DNA of 64,000 bases, from positions 1 to 64,000 of the forward strand of contig NZ_BPEW01000009.1 in the NCBI RefSeq assembly GCF_019654975.1, in the 5' to 3' direction. The notes below the pieces were generated by a model. That model made no database searches. It was given only the letters and a program-made list of their open reading frames with translations, and had not been told where the DNA came from. Within the stretch, counting starts at the first letter, position 1, and the number at the start of each line of letters is the position of its first letter. The translations under genes were made by a program, and so were the position numbers. This DNA comes from Shewanella sp. c952. GTDB lineage: Bacteria; Pseudomonadota; Gammaproteobacteria; Enterobacterales; Shewanellaceae. This document shows, one piece after another, positions 44,597-54,436 of the stretch.

Positions 44597-46090
44597 TTAG
44601 AAGCGGTATTCATAAGTACCAAACACTGTTGCATCAGTATCATTCTCTTCGGTTTCAAACTCAGATTGCGACACTGTGCCACCAACACTCATCATGCCAT
44701 TCCAAATCGGCATGCGATAACTCAGCTCGAGCATCAGCAAGTCTTCTTTAGGTGGCTGCGGTGCCCATTCACTTCCACGGTTGACCCCATCTTTATTCAG
44801 CTGAGCGTAACGCAACAGCGAGGTAAAGCCTTTGCTATTGGCGTACTGGCCGATTAAGCCCAATACATAGACATTGGCGTCGCTATCATAGGTACTGCCG
44901 AGAGAGCGACCGTAATAGCGCGAACCACTTTCATAGGTTGAGTGCTCATAAAAACAGTTAAAGGCGTTGGCATCTTCACCGCAAAAAACCATGGTGTCGG
45001 TGTACTCGAAGAATAGCTTATATTGCTGCCCGTCTAAGTTAAAACGGGTGTCGGCGCCAAACATCGAGCCGCAATCAACAATATCCCATGGCATGCTGCC
45101 CTTAGAATCTTCACAGGTTCTCTCATAGTAAAGGCCAAACGGCACGTTGTACCAGGTATCGCTAAAGCGGATATCATAGCCGGCCATCTGATTACCATAG
45201 TTGGTACAGCCCGCACCAGTGTCATTGCGGCAGTCTTTCTGACCGGTAATTGATTTAAAGGCACTTTCAAAAGAACACTCTTGGCCATCACCGCAAAATT
45301 GCGTGGTCCAAGACACGCCAATCTCTAACTGCCTAAATGGACGAATAGAACCGCGTAAATTCCACAATAGCGTATTCGGAACCGCCCGCTCCTCCTCCAT
45401 CATGCTAACGCCTGCAGTAAAGTTCCACGGACCAATCCAAGACAACCAAGGAGTCTCGAACGCTTGGGCATTATTGCGGCTTAACATTAGTGATGGCATA
45501 GGCCTGGCGTTGTTTGATTTATGTAGTGCAGAGTCAAATCCAGGTCCCCACCACTGCTCGACAGCACCGAGCGTCACCATCCAATTTCCCATCGCCATCG
45601 CGAGATAAGAGTCATCAAAACGAAACTCTTTTTCATCTGCAGGATCATAAGTAGCCGAAGCTGATACTTTATAGGCAAATCTATCACCTAAATACTCATA
45701 AGAAGCGTTAGCCTCTCCTTGCTCACGATAGTCAGAACCAAAGTGTTGGAATCTTGCAGCATCACTTGCTGCAGCAAGCTTAATGCGGGTGTTGCCACGA
45801 TTCTCAACCGCATTACGGTAGTTAAAATTAACTCGAGCATAAGCATCTACTAACGCTGGAGGCAGTGTAGAAGGCTCCGCTTTGGCCAAATCAGCACCGA
45901 TTCCAGACCACATTAACGGGTAGGTATTTACAGGTACGGTAATCACACCAGCGTCTGCCAATGCTTGAATGTCGGCTCGCAAATAGATATCCGAGGTGTC
46001 TACCCATGGCGCTGCACTTAACATCGCCGAGCAACATAAACCCAAAAGTGCCAACAGCTTAATACTGAATGATAATGCGAATTTTCTCAT
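44597..46090 (-). CDS. Capsule assembly Wzi-family outer-membrane protein
   Basis: A 497-residue protein with a signal peptide (LLALLGLCCSAMLSAA). The opening WVDTSDIYLRADIQALADAGVITVPVNTYPLMW is the hallmark of the Wzi family (PF14052), followed by an 18-strand-type barrel with GNWMVTLGAVEQWWGPGF and SLMLSRNNAQAF, ending in Phe (YEYRF). Wzi holds capsule polysaccharide on the surface of E. coli K30. No capsule operon lies beside it here, so it may serve a capsule made elsewhere or another surface glycan. Six to eight Cys in the middle third are unusual and could form disulphides in loops. Confidence 0.85.
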   Translation of the reverse strand: MRKFALSFSIKLLALLGLCCSAMLSAAPWVDTSDIYLRADIQALADAGVITVPVNTYPLMWSGIGADLAKAEPSTLPPALVDAYARVNFNYRNAVENRGNTRIKLAAASDAARFQHFGSDYREQGEANASYEYLGDRFAYKVSASATYDPADEKEFRFDDSYLAMAMGNWMVTLGAVEQWWGPGFDSALHKSNNARPMPSLMLSRNNAQAFETPWLSWIGPWNFTAGVSMMEEERAVPNTLLWNLRGSIRPFRQLEIGVSWTTQFCGDGQECSFESAFKSITGQKDCRNDTGAGCTNYGNQMAGYDIRFSDTWYNVPFGLYYERTCEDSKGSMPWDIVDCGSMFGADTRFNLDGQQYKLFFEYTDTMVFCGEDANAFNCFYEHSTYESGSRYYGRSLGSTYDSDANVYVLGLIGQYANSKGFTSLLRYAQLNKDGVNRGSEWAPQPPKEDLLMLELSYRMPIWNGMMSVGGTVSQSEFETEENDTDATVFGTYEYRF

Positions 46091-46099
46091 GTCTACTGC

Positions 46100-46588
<489 letters not shown>

Positions 46589-46773
46589 CTACTCATGTTT
46601 AAATAAAAATGATGTTAGTTATACCCGTTCTACCTGAAGATGCAGATTTCAGTGACAGTTTAATGGACTCTAAAACAACGGTATTTTAAGGCGACTATCT
46701 TACGCGCTATCGGCTAGATTGTGAATGCAGAAGCTTAGATATTCCTTAAGCGAGGTTATCAACAAACTTGAAG

Positions 46774-47448
46774 CTACTTGACCTTAGGCCAAGTTAACTG
46801 CTCAGGGGATTGCCACTGCTGGAGTTGCTCAATTACCGCAGGGCTGTTAAAAGCAACGCCTGATGGTGGGGCAACGCTGTATTGATAAGCTTGCGCTTTA
46901 TAGCTGAAATTTAAGCTGTAGGCATGCAAATAACCTCTGTCAGACGCATCACCACCATAAAGTTCATCACCTAAAATAGGAACGCCGATACTGGCTAATG
47001 CTACTCGCAGTTGATGGGTTTTACCGGTTAATGGTTTGAGCAGATAGAGGCGTATGCCATCGCCGACAGAATGAGAGAAGAATTGTGTTTTAGCAGGGTT
47101 ATCCATGCTGCGCAGTAATTTATGCATACTGCGCCGAGATTTAGCCATATCACCAATCACCCAACCTTGTTTCTTTTTGGGTTTACCCTTTGCCAGCGCT
47201 AAGTAGTATTTTTGAACCTTATGTTGGCTAAATTGACGAGTAAATTCCGCTGCGGCAGCCGATGATTTAGCAAGGATCAGTAAACCTGAGGTCAAGGTAT
47301 CTAACCTGTGTACTGAATATAACTTAATCCCGAGATCGAGCTCAGCTTGGGCAACCACACCCGCGGAGCCATCTTGACTATGGAAATGGATATTAGCTGA
47401 CTTACAAATAACGATAAAATCAGCTTCATCGGCAATGATTTGGTACAT
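46774..47448 (-). CDS. RluA-family RNA pseudouridine synthase
   Basis: A 224-residue enzyme that isomerises uridine to pseudouridine in rRNA or tRNA. The catalytic Asp is in HRLDTLTSGLLILAKS (about 46-61). Other family segments are QKYYLALAKG, LRLLKPLTGKTHQLRV-like YLLKPLTGKTHQLRVAL and GDELYGG. There is no S4 RNA-binding domain, as in the small TIGR01621-like branch. The start at ATG 47448 follows GGA; the longer reading is less likely. Which RNA position it modifies is not known. Confidence 0.88.
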   Translation of the reverse strand: MYQIIADEADFIVICKSANIHFHSQDGSAGVVAQAELDLGIKLYSVHRLDTLTSGLLILAKSSAAAAEFTRQFSQHKVQKYYLALAKGKPKKKQGWVIGDMAKSRRSMHKLLRSMDNPAKTQFFSHSVGDGIRLYLLKPLTGKTHQLRVALASIGVPILGDELYGGDASDRGYLHAYSLNFSYKAQAYQYSVAPPSGVAFNSPAVIEQLQQWQSPEQLTWPKVK

Positions 47449-47499
47449 AATGATTCCACAAACAGGCATGAGCGATTTAACAACCAAGATGCACGGGTA

Positions 47500-48852
47500 T
47501 CAAAAAGTAATCAGTACTTTTAGCCCCGGCTGGTTGTCCATTAAGGCTATTTTAGCATTATGCCGTGACAGAATCGCCTTCACCATCGATAAACCTAAGC
47601 CTGTACCTTTGTGGTGTCTGCTTGGATCTAAGCGCACTAGCCGCTCAAATACTTTATCGCGAGAGCCTACAGGGATCCCAGGGCCATTATCCTGAATGGA
47701 TATCACATTACGATTCTGCGAAATAACAATTTCAGCGCCTTCGCCGGAGTATTTAATCGCATTATCCACCAAATTAAATAGCGCCTGAAACAACAGGTAC
47801 TTATCACCACTCACCTTAAACTCTTCACCAGTCATCAACTTAAGCGACTGGCCGTTAAACTCCGCCATCGCCTCAGCCATCTCAAACAGATCTCGGCTGA
47901 TATTTTGTAAGCTTAATGATTGTAGTTCTAAGGTCTGTTGTCCCTCTTCAATACGCGTCAATGACAGCATAGCGTCGAATGTTGCCAAACAGTGATCTAG
48001 CTCTTCGGTAATAATCGCACAGCCTTCGGCCAACTCCTCTTGAGGCTTATCTGGTAGCTGCTCCAAACCAATACGCAGATGAGACAGTGGCGTACGCAGA
48101 TCATGGGCAATATTATCGGTAACCCCACGCACCGCAGCGAGGTTCTTTTCGAGGGTGTCTAGTACTCGGTTAAATTGCTGCGCCAACATATCAAATTCAT
48201 CTTGACGCCAACTGACCGGTAATCGAGTCGAATATTGCCCCTGTTCTATCTGTTCGCTTAAGCGATTATATTGCACTAACCTTCGTAAAATGGCCTTTGA
48301 AAACAGATAACCCAGCGCTAAGGTTAGCACCACAGTTAGCATCAGCGCAGTAATCGCTGCATTGGTAAACTTATCGATTAGGGTACCGAGTTGATCAACT
48401 CGCGTCGCGATTAGTACCGGTCCATAGCGAGTCATTACCATGCCGCCAGTCAGAATATGTATCTTATCCGGCCCACCCGTAAATACCGGAAACTCCCGCT
48501 TAGCAGGTAGCATAGGCATGTCTTTCGGGATCATGCTTAAAGAGCCAATAAGATCGAAGGAGTTGCGCCATACAATGAGGGCGACTTTTGGATCGGCACT
48601 GCGCACTTGAGTTGCAAAGCTGCGTCTATCAAGGGTAAGTGCCATCTGCTGATAGCGGGTTTTCTCTGCATCAAGGTGTAGGTCGAGTTGATACTCTTGC
48701 TCATTAATCAACTGCCGATACATACCGAGTAGCAAGGTGCCAATAATCAAAGTCACCAATGCAGAGAAAATAATAGTAATGCGCCACGCACTACTCTGGT
48801 AGGGCTTAATGCCCTTGGCGTAAGCGATAACCTGCCCCTCGGACAGTTTCAA
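47500..48852 (-). CDS. Sensor histidine kinase, QseC/PmrB-like
   Basis: A 450-residue kinase: transmembrane helix (about 21-44), short periplasmic domain, second helix (about 170-192), HAMP (about 193-245), HisKA with the phosphorylated His in VTDNIAHDLRTPLSHLRIGLEQL (about 258), and HATPase (NLVDNAIKYSG, DNGPGIP, GTGLGLSMVKAI). The only start codon near the natural beginning is TTG 48852, which would overlap the regulator gene by 47 bases. In gene order it follows YgiW- and PepSY-like genes and an OmpR regulator, as in ygiW-qseBC operons, but the sensor domain is too divergent to infer the signal. Confidence 0.87.
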   Translation of the reverse strand: MKLSEGQVIAYAKGIKPYQSSAWRITIIFSALVTLIIGTLLLGMYRQLINEQEYQLDLHLDAEKTRYQQMALTLDRRSFATQVRSADPKVALIVWRNSFDLIGSLSMIPKDMPMLPAKREFPVFTGGPDKIHILTGGMVMTRYGPVLIATRVDQLGTLIDKFTNAAITALMLTVVLTLALGYLFSKAILRRLVQYNRLSEQIEQGQYSTRLPVSWRQDEFDMLAQQFNRVLDTLEKNLAAVRGVTDNIAHDLRTPLSHLRIGLEQLPDKPQEELAEGCAIITEELDHCLATFDAMLSLTRIEEGQQTLELQSLSLQNISRDLFEMAEAMAEFNGQSLKLMTGEEFKVSGDKYLLFQALFNLVDNAIKYSGEGAEIVISQNRNVISIQDNGPGIPVGSRDKVFERLVRLDPSRHHKGTGLGLSMVKAILSRHNAKIALMDNQPGLKVLITF

Positions 48853-49483
48853 TCAGTTCGCCATGGCCTAGCTCTTCAAATTTACGTCTAAGCTTAGCAA
48901 TATGCACATCAATCACGTTGGTACGCGGGTCAAAGTGGTAATCCCATACAGCTTCAAATAACAAGGTGCGACTAATCACTTGGTTCTCATGTTCCATCAG
49001 GTATTTCAGTAACTGAAACTCTTTCGGTTGCAGTAAGATCTCTTGCCCCTCAAGGGTCACCTTACGGGTTAACAATTCAATCGACAGTGGACCCACACTT
49101 AAATCCGTCACCATTGGCTGAGATTCGCCGCGCTGCATCAATTTCTCTGCCCGCACTAACAGCTCAGAAAACGCAAATGGCTTAGTCATGTAGTCATCGC
49201 CACCAGCACGCAAGCCTTTGACTCGCTCATCAACATGGCTTAATGCCGATAGAATGAGTACTGGAGTTTGGCTGCCTGTTGCACGCAGTGCTGCTAATAA
49301 CTTAAGGCCATCGAGCTGCGGTAACATGCGGTCTAATATGATTAAGTCATACTTCATGCTGGTTGCTAGCAATAATCCTTGATGACCATCGGTAGCGGTT
49401 TCAATATTGTGCCCCTGCTCTATAAATCCTTTTACAACATATTCAACTGTCGTGGCGTCGTCTTCGACCATGAGTATTTTCAT
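48806..49483 (-). CDS. OmpR-family response regulator, QseB-like
   Basis: A 225-residue regulator: receiver domain with phosphoacceptor Asp51 in YDLIILDRMLPQLDG, KP motif (TKPFAF), and a winged-helix DNA-binding domain (LQPKEFQLLKYLMEHENQVISR, DVHIAKLRRKFEE, VRGAGYRL). It lies three bases after the preceding PepSY-like gene and overlaps its kinase gene, so it is firmly in the operon. Close to both QseB and other OmpR types; the symbol is withheld. Confidence 0.9.
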   Translation of the reverse strand: MKILMVEDDATTVEYVVKGFIEQGHNIETATDGHQGLLLATSMKYDLIILDRMLPQLDGLKLLAALRATGSQTPVLILSALSHVDERVKGLRAGGDDYMTKPFAFSELLVRAEKLMQRGESQPMVTDLSVGPLSIELLTRKVTLEGQEILLQPKEFQLLKYLMEHENQVISRTLLFEAVWDYHFDPRTNVIDVHIAKLRRKFEELGHGELIETVRGAGYRLRQGH

Positions 49484-49486
49484 GCG

Positions 49487-50008
49487 TTAATCCCATTTGA
49501 GCAGTGGTAGTAATTGCTTGTTTTCCATGTCGAAGGCTAACTTACGTTTACCATCAACCTCTAAAATTTCTAACTCTATGTAGCTTATGCCAAGGTCATT
49601 ATCGACCTCTGCTTTAACTAAGTGGCCGCCGCTGTCTTTGCAAACAATCGTGAGCATCTCTGAGAATGTGATTCCATTCTCCTTCAGCATCATAATGCCA
49701 GCAAGCTCGTCGTTGTCGCCATTTTTCAAGCGTTCAACATCGCGCTCCTTGAGGCTGCCATCTATCGCGCGGTATTCATACTCTATTTTCGTTTTTGCTT
49801 CTGGATCGATAACCTTAAACTCATAGACCAGCTCTCCGTTTTTGAGTTCAGCTTCAAATTCAGAGATCACGCCAGGGTGCAGCTGTTCGAGCTTTTGCAT
49901 CATCTCTATCGGCGATGGATAATCACCGGTCGACATGAGCGGATACAAACCTTGTCCTGCAAATGCACTACCTGATACTAATAACAATCCAACTAGCCAA
50001 CGAGCCAT
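49487..50008 (-). CDS. Periplasmic PepSY-like protein
   Basis: A 173-residue exported protein (signal ARWLVGLLLVSGSAFA, cut before GQG). Two tandem segments (FEAELKNGELVYEFKVIDPEAKTKIEYEYRAIDGS and EVDNDLGISYIELEILEVDGKRKLAFDMENKQLL) have the helix-plus-strand pattern of PepSY domains, known in periplasmic inhibitors and sensors. Set between ygiW-like and the two-component genes, it may modulate the kinase's sensor domain. This is inference by position. Confidence 0.65.
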   Translation of the reverse strand: MARWLVGLLLVSGSAFAGQGLYPLMSTGDYPSPIEMMQKLEQLHPGVISEFEAELKNGELVYEFKVIDPEAKTKIEYEYRAIDGSLKERDVERLKNGDNDELAGIMMLKENGITFSEMLTIVCKDSGGHLVKAEVDNDLGISYIELEILEVDGKRKLAFDMENKQLLPLLKWD

Positions 50009-50052
50009 GGCTCCTCCGAAAACTAAAACGCTAAATCACTTTCTATAAAGAA

Positions 50053-50403
50053 TTATTGAGAAACCAGACGCATACTGTCAATTTCTATTTCAATGCCTTG
50101 CCATTCATCGTCAACTTCACCAATCAAAGTAACCTTGGTGTCACTTGAGACATCCATTTCACGCCACAATGCATTATCAATTTCAACTTCTACATCACCA
50201 CTTTCGTCGCGAAACAGGTACTTCTCGTCACCTAAACTTTGGACTAGATAACCGGTTAACTCAACAGGAGTGTCATCTTTTGCCTTAGCGGCATCAGCGG
50301 CGGTCGAGGCATGACTAGCAACACCTGGGCCATTATAAGCAGCTATTGCAGGCATGGTTAATACCGCAGATAAAATGATTGAACCAGTTAGTGCTTTTTT
50401 CAC
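50053..50403 (-). CDS. YgiW/YdeI-type stress OB-fold protein
   Basis: A 116-residue periplasmic protein with a signal peptide (LTGSIILSAVLTMPAIAA) and the BOF domain (ELTGYLVQSLGDEKYLFRDESGDVEVEIDNALWREMDVSSDTKVTLIGEVDDEW), the size and sequence pattern of YgiW/VisP. In Salmonella and Aggregatibacter such genes stand next to qseBC and influence stress resistance and kinase signalling. It is first gene of the four-gene operon; 100 bases upstream separate it from modC. Confidence 0.85.
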   Translation of the reverse strand: MKKALTGSIILSAVLTMPAIAAYNGPGVASHASTAADAAKAKDDTPVELTGYLVQSLGDEKYLFRDESGDVEVEIDNALWREMDVSSDTKVTLIGEVDDEWQGIEIEIDSMRLVSQ

Positions 50404-50504
50404 GGAATAAACTCCCCATCAAGATTAGGCGTCCATATTATAAAAAAACACATAACAGCAAGGTGACGTAAAGATTAAACTTTGATCATACATTTTGCCA
50501 AAAA

Positions 50505-51629
50505 CTAGCTTTCTATTTCAGTTTGAAGCTCCAAGATATGGATCAATTCAGACTTCAACGCTACCGTCGTCTCCCCGCCTTCAACAAGCTCCAGCTTTTT
50601 GGCTAGGTGCAGTGGCACCTCAGCATTAATTTTGTGCTTTACGCCGACCACACTGGCTAACACTCTTACCGTCTCACCCATTACCAACATAGATTCGATA
50701 GTAATATCGAGTTTGTTAAAGCTGCGACATAGCCTACCTTGCTTGATCGAATTAAATCTAACGCCCTGATTAGGAATTACCCAGCGGACTTTGGTACCGA
50801 CATCTAAACTTTCAAAATAGGTACTCGCAATCAGATGCTCACCAAATTTGAGCCAAGTGATCTGCCGCTCTTCCTCTTGCGCTATTACATGGGCATCAAA
50901 AATATTACGTAGCCCCATCTGCTTGGCAACCGCTTCATCACGCGGCCTTGTCAGCACTTCTCTTGGCGAACCCTGCTGCAGCATTTTTCCTTGGCTGATC
51001 AAAATCATGCTGTCTGCTAGTAGCAGCGCTTCATTGAGATCATGGGTCACCATAATCACCGGAATAGCCAATTGCTCTTTCAAACGAGCAAGCTCTAGAT
51101 ACAAGCGCTCACGGGTTTCTCTATCGACAGCCGAGAAAGGTTCGTCGAGCAGCAATACTGAGGGCTCTCGCGCCAATGCGCGCGCCAAAGCCACTCGTTG
51201 TCGCTGACCGCCAGAAAGGTTGGCAGGCAATCTATCGGGTAACCCATGCAGATTCACCCGCTCAAGCCAATCTTTGGCTCTTGCTGCACGCTCAGACTTA
51301 GGAATATGATCTAATGCCGCGATTACATTCTCTAAAGCTGTAAGATTCGGAAACAGGCCAAAATGCTGTGGCACATAACCTAAATGTCGTTGCTGCGGAG
51401 TGAGCTGAATAGACTTATCGCCGCAGAACCAACTCACATTGCCATAACGAATTTCACCGGACTGCGGCTTATTGAGGCCAGCTATCATTCGCAGCAAGGT
51501 TGATTTTCCACCACCAGACGGACCAACAACGGCAAGCACTTCACCCGCTTTACAGGTGAATTCAGCATCGAGATTAATATGTTCTGTTTGCTTAATTCGG
51601 CAATAGAGATCAGCGACGGCTTGAGACAT
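50505..51629 (-). CDS. modC: Molybdate ABC importer ATP-binding protein
   Basis: A 374-residue ABC ATPase: Walker A GPSGGGKSTLL (about 38), signature LSGGQRQRVALARAL, Walker B VLLLDEPFSAVD, switch TMVTHDLNEALLL-like IMVTHDLNEAL, and a C-terminal TOBE/MOP domain (about 290-374) where molybdate binds and can turn the pump off. The start at ATG 51629 has GGGAGGAC upstream; a longer reading is an artefact of overlap with modB. It overlaps modB by 20 bases. Last gene of modABC. Confidence 0.94.
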   Translation of the reverse strand: MSQAVADLYCRIKQTEHINLDAEFTCKAGEVLAVVGPSGGGKSTLLRMIAGLNKPQSGEIRYGNVSWFCGDKSIQLTPQQRHLGYVPQHFGLFPNLTALENVIAALDHIPKSERAARAKDWLERVNLHGLPDRLPANLSGGQRQRVALARALAREPSVLLLDEPFSAVDRETRERLYLELARLKEQLAIPVIMVTHDLNEALLLADSMILISQGKMLQQGSPREVLTRPRDEAVAKQMGLRNIFDAHVIAQEEERQITWLKFGEHLIASTYFESLDVGTKVRWVIPNQGVRFNSIKQGRLCRSFNKLDITIESMLVMGETVRVLASVVGVKHKINAEVPLHLAKKLELVEGGETTVALKSELIHILELQTEIES

Positions 51630-52290
51630 GTTGTCCTCCCACTCGTCGCGACAAACTGGTGGTAAGAGCCAACACTGTAATAGCAAATAGCAGCAGCACT
51701 AGCGACATATTGCCGGCACTGGCAAAGTCAAAGGCCTGCACGCTGTCGTATATTGAAATTGCGATGGTCTTGGTTTCACCGGCAATATTACCGCCCATCA
51801 TCAGCACCACGCCGAACTCGCCTAAAACATGAGAGAAACACAACACCATTGCCGTCAAAACACCTGGCCACACCAAAGGTAACTCAATTTTAAACAATAC
51901 TTTCAAGCGGCTCATGCCACAACAAGCAGCGGCATCTCGCACATCTTCGGGCACAGCTTCAAAAGCGCGTTGAATGGGTTGAATCGCAAAGGGAATATTA
52001 ACCAATATCGAGGCGATGACGAGTCCGGAGAAGTGGAATACCAATTGATGCCCAAGTAGTCGCTCTAGCATCTGCCCTAACCAAGATTCACTGCCTAACC
52101 CGACTAATAAGTAGTAGCCAATCACCGTTGGTGGTAACACTAGCGGTACCATCACCAGTGCTTCAACCCATGATTTACCGCGAAATTGACGGTAAGCTAA
52201 AAAACGTCCAGCCAGTATCGCCATCGGTACTAAAATAACCACGGTAACGGTACTGAGTTTAATCGATAGCCAGAGTGCTTCCCAATCCAT
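51610..52290 (-). CDS. modB: Molybdate ABC importer permease
   Basis: A 226-residue inner-membrane permease of ModB type: MDWEALWLSIKLSTVTVVILVP start, VLPPTVIGYYLL, QRAFEAVPEDVRDAAACCGMSRLKVLFKIELPL (coupling loop), and GEFGVVLMMGGNIAGETKTIAISIYD, the ModB-specific segment. The start codon shares one base with the modA stop (TAATG), so translation is coupled. Confidence 0.95.
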   Translation of the reverse strand: MDWEALWLSIKLSTVTVVILVPMAILAGRFLAYRQFRGKSWVEALVMVPLVLPPTVIGYYLLVGLGSESWLGQMLERLLGHQLVFHFSGLVIASILVNIPFAIQPIQRAFEAVPEDVRDAAACCGMSRLKVLFKIELPLVWPGVLTAMVLCFSHVLGEFGVVLMMGGNIAGETKTIAISIYDSVQAFDFASAGNMSLVLLLFAITVLALTTSLSRRVGGQHVSSRR

Positions 52291-53069
52291 TAGTTATCCG
52301 CTTTGCCAAAACCGTACTCAGCAAAGATATGCTGCGCTTTATCGGTTTGAATATAGTTATAGAAATCTTCTGCTGTTTGACCCGCTTTAAGCGTCAACAC
52401 CATACGCTGTTTAAGCGGTGTATATAGAGATTGCGGAATCACAATATAATTGGCACGGCGCTTAAATCGTTCGGCTGATGCCAATGAGAGAGCGACTAAG
52501 CCGCCTTGGGTTGAGCCACTAAGCGCAAACTGTGCTGCTTGGGAGACATTTTCGCCAAAGATAAGTTGCGGTTGAATGGTTTGCCACAAGTCTAAGTTTT
52601 TCAATACCTCTTCGGCGCGTTCACCGTAAGGGGCGTGATCAGGGTTGGCGATTGCAAAGCGTTTAAGCTGCTGGTTTTTGAGTAGCTGTTTCACGCCATT
52701 GAGTTGCTCATCTAACTCAAGCGGTGAGCTCTTAGGAGCCGCTAATGCCAGCTTGCCAACGGCATAAACCGCCCCATTACCTTGAGTTTGACCAGCATGG
52801 CTCAATTGATTGGTGTAGCGTTCATCGGCTGATAGAAAAAGCTCAAACGGCGCGCCGTGCTTTATCTGTGCAACGAAATTACCAGAGGAACCATAGGTGA
52901 TACGAACCCTAGCACCTGTATCTTGCTGGAACTGTTTCGCAACATCATCTAAGGCAAACTTAATACTAGATGCTGCTGCGATAGCAGGTACATCTTCAGC
53001 CGCTAAAATTGGCTTACTAAGCAACATCAACGGCATTAAAGCCGATAGCAAAAAAATCCTAAGCTTCAT
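52290..53069 (-). CDS. modA: Molybdate-binding periplasmic protein
   Basis: A 259-residue solute-binding protein with a signal peptide (FLLSALMPLMLLSKPILA) that captures molybdate. Family motifs: AAASSIKFALDDVAKQF, YGSSGNFVAQIKHGAPFELFLSADERY, AIANPDHAPYGERAEEVL, VSQAAQFALSGSTQGGLVALS. ATG 53069. It follows the moaE gene on the same strand after 80 bases with no terminator, so modABC may be co-transcribed with moaABCDE. Confidence 0.94.
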   Translation of the reverse strand: MKLRIFLLSALMPLMLLSKPILAAEDVPAIAAASSIKFALDDVAKQFQQDTGARVRITYGSSGNFVAQIKHGAPFELFLSADERYTNQLSHAGQTQGNGAVYAVGKLALAAPKSSPLELDEQLNGVKQLLKNQQLKRFAIANPDHAPYGERAEEVLKNLDLWQTIQPQLIFGENVSQAAQFALSGSTQGGLVALSLASAERFKRRANYIVIPQSLYTPLKQRMVLTLKAGQTAEDFYNYIQTDKAQHIFAEYGFGKADN

Positions 53070-53152
53070 CAAGCAACGCCCTCAAATTTGATCAATACCC
53101 ATCCTACTTAAATACTCGTTTAAGAGCTATTTAGCCCGATAGGTATATACTG

Positions 53153-53602
53153 CTATTTCTTGTTCCACACATCTGCTGCTTGTTCGTCGCTGTCACGTGC
53201 TTCAACCCAACTTGCACCCTCTTCACCCGCTTCAAGCTTCCAAAACGGTGCTTTGGTTTTCAAAAAATCGATTAAAAACTCACAGGCGGCAAATGCGGCT
53301 TTTCGATGGGCACTGGTTACACCAATAAACACTATCTGCTCACCTAATGCCATTTTACCCACACGGTGAATAATCGTGACATGGTTCAGCGGCCAGCGCT
53401 CACGCGCTTGTGCTTCAATCTGATTAAGTACTGCTTCAGTCATACCGGGGTAGTGCTCAAGGGTTAAATCGGTAACGGCACTACCATCGTTAAAGTCACG
53501 CACTTTACCAACAAAAGTCACTACAGCGCCATCGCCATTATCTTGGCTAATCAGTTGATATTCATCAGGTACACTAAAATCTGCTGTTTGAACGCGGATC
53601 AT
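53153..53602 (-). CDS. moaE: Molybdopterin synthase catalytic subunit
   Basis: A 149-residue subunit that moves sulphur from MoaD thiocarboxylate onto precursor Z to form molybdopterin. Motifs: GAVVTFVGKVRDFN, LEHYPGMTE, HRVGKMALGEQIVFIGVTSAHRKAAFAACEFLIDFLKTKAPFWKLE with active-site Lys in the KAPFWK segment. ATG 53602 follows GGAGG within the end of moaD, spaced one base after its stop. Length equals E. coli MoaE (150). Confidence 0.96.
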   Translation of the reverse strand: MIRVQTADFSVPDEYQLISQDNGDGAVVTFVGKVRDFNDGSAVTDLTLEHYPGMTEAVLNQIEAQARERWPLNHVTIIHRVGKMALGEQIVFIGVTSAHRKAAFAACEFLIDFLKTKAPFWKLEAGEEGASWVEARDSDEQAADVWNKK

Positions 53603-53603
53603 C

Positions 53604-53855
53604 TTAACCTCCAGTAACCGGCGGGAAGAAAGCGACTTCATCACCATCTTCAACGCTGGTATCCCATTGGCTTATGGTTTGATTTACCGCAACCAAAAGC
53701 TTGTCGGATGCCATCACTTTGGCCCACTTATCATCGGTAGCGGCTAGTGTCGCTCGCAAGCCTTCGGCTGTTTGGGTATGCTCGCCCGCTTCGACTTTAA
53801 CGCTAGCGGTGCCAAGCAACTCTCTGACTTGTGCAAAAAATAGTACGTTTATCAT
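53604..53855 (-). CDS. moaD: Molybdopterin synthase sulfur carrier subunit
   Basis: An 83-residue ubiquitin-fold protein ending in PPVTGG; the terminal Gly is adenylated and thiocarboxylated. Segment VLFFAQVRELLGT at the start is typical of MoaD. The gene lies between moaC (5 bases) and moaE (1 base). Confidence 0.95.
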   Translation of the reverse strand: MINVLFFAQVRELLGTASVKVEAGEHTQTAEGLRATLAATDDKWAKVMASDKLLVAVNQTISQWDTSVEDGDEVAFFPPVTGG

Positions 53856-53860
53856 GTTGT

Positions 53861-54337
53861 TTATACCTTAAAGTGACCCGATTTACCGCCACGCTTCTCA
53901 AGTAGACGCACTTGAGAAATCACCATATCTTTCTGTACCGCTTTGCACATATCGTAAATAGTCAGCGCGGCAGTGGAGGCTGCAGTTAATGCTTCCATCT
54001 CAACACCAGTCTTACCTGATAACTTACAAAGGCTACGGATCCACACTCGGTTATGCTCTGGTTGAGCTTCAAGTTCAACCTCAACTTTAGTCAACATCAG
54101 CGGGTGACAAAGTGGAATAAGATCTGAGGTTTTCTTGGCAGCTTGAATGCCTGCAATGCGCGCAGTCGCGAACACATCACCTTTGTGATGGCTGCCACTC
54201 ATGATCATTTCGAGTGTTTCACTCGCCATTTCAATATAAGCTTCTGCTCTCGCTTCACGTTCAGTCACTGACTTATCAGTCACATCAACCATGTGTGCAT
54301 TACCGTCTGCATTTATGTGGGTAAAAGCATTTGTCAT
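53861..54337 (-). CDS. moaC: Cyclic pyranopterin monophosphate synthase
   Basis: A 158-residue hexameric enzyme that converts the MoaA product to cPMP. Conserved segments: [80 protein letters not shown]. Length matches E. coli MoaC (161). 99 bases separate it from moaB; no terminator was seen in that gap. Confidence 0.96.
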   Translation of the reverse strand: MTNAFTHINADGNAHMVDVTDKSVTEREARAEAYIEMASETLEMIMSGSHHKGDVFATARIAGIQAAKKTSDLIPLCHPLMLTKVEVELEAQPEHNRVWIRSLCKLSGKTGVEMEALTAASTAALTIYDMCKAVQKDMVISQVRLLEKRGGKSGHFKV

Positions 54338-54436
54338 TAGCGTAAAACCTTCTTAATCAATATATTTCAAAACACGGTATAGATCGCTTGCGTACTCAGC
54401 ATATAGATAGTGCGAGCGCAGGGTATTATCTATAAG

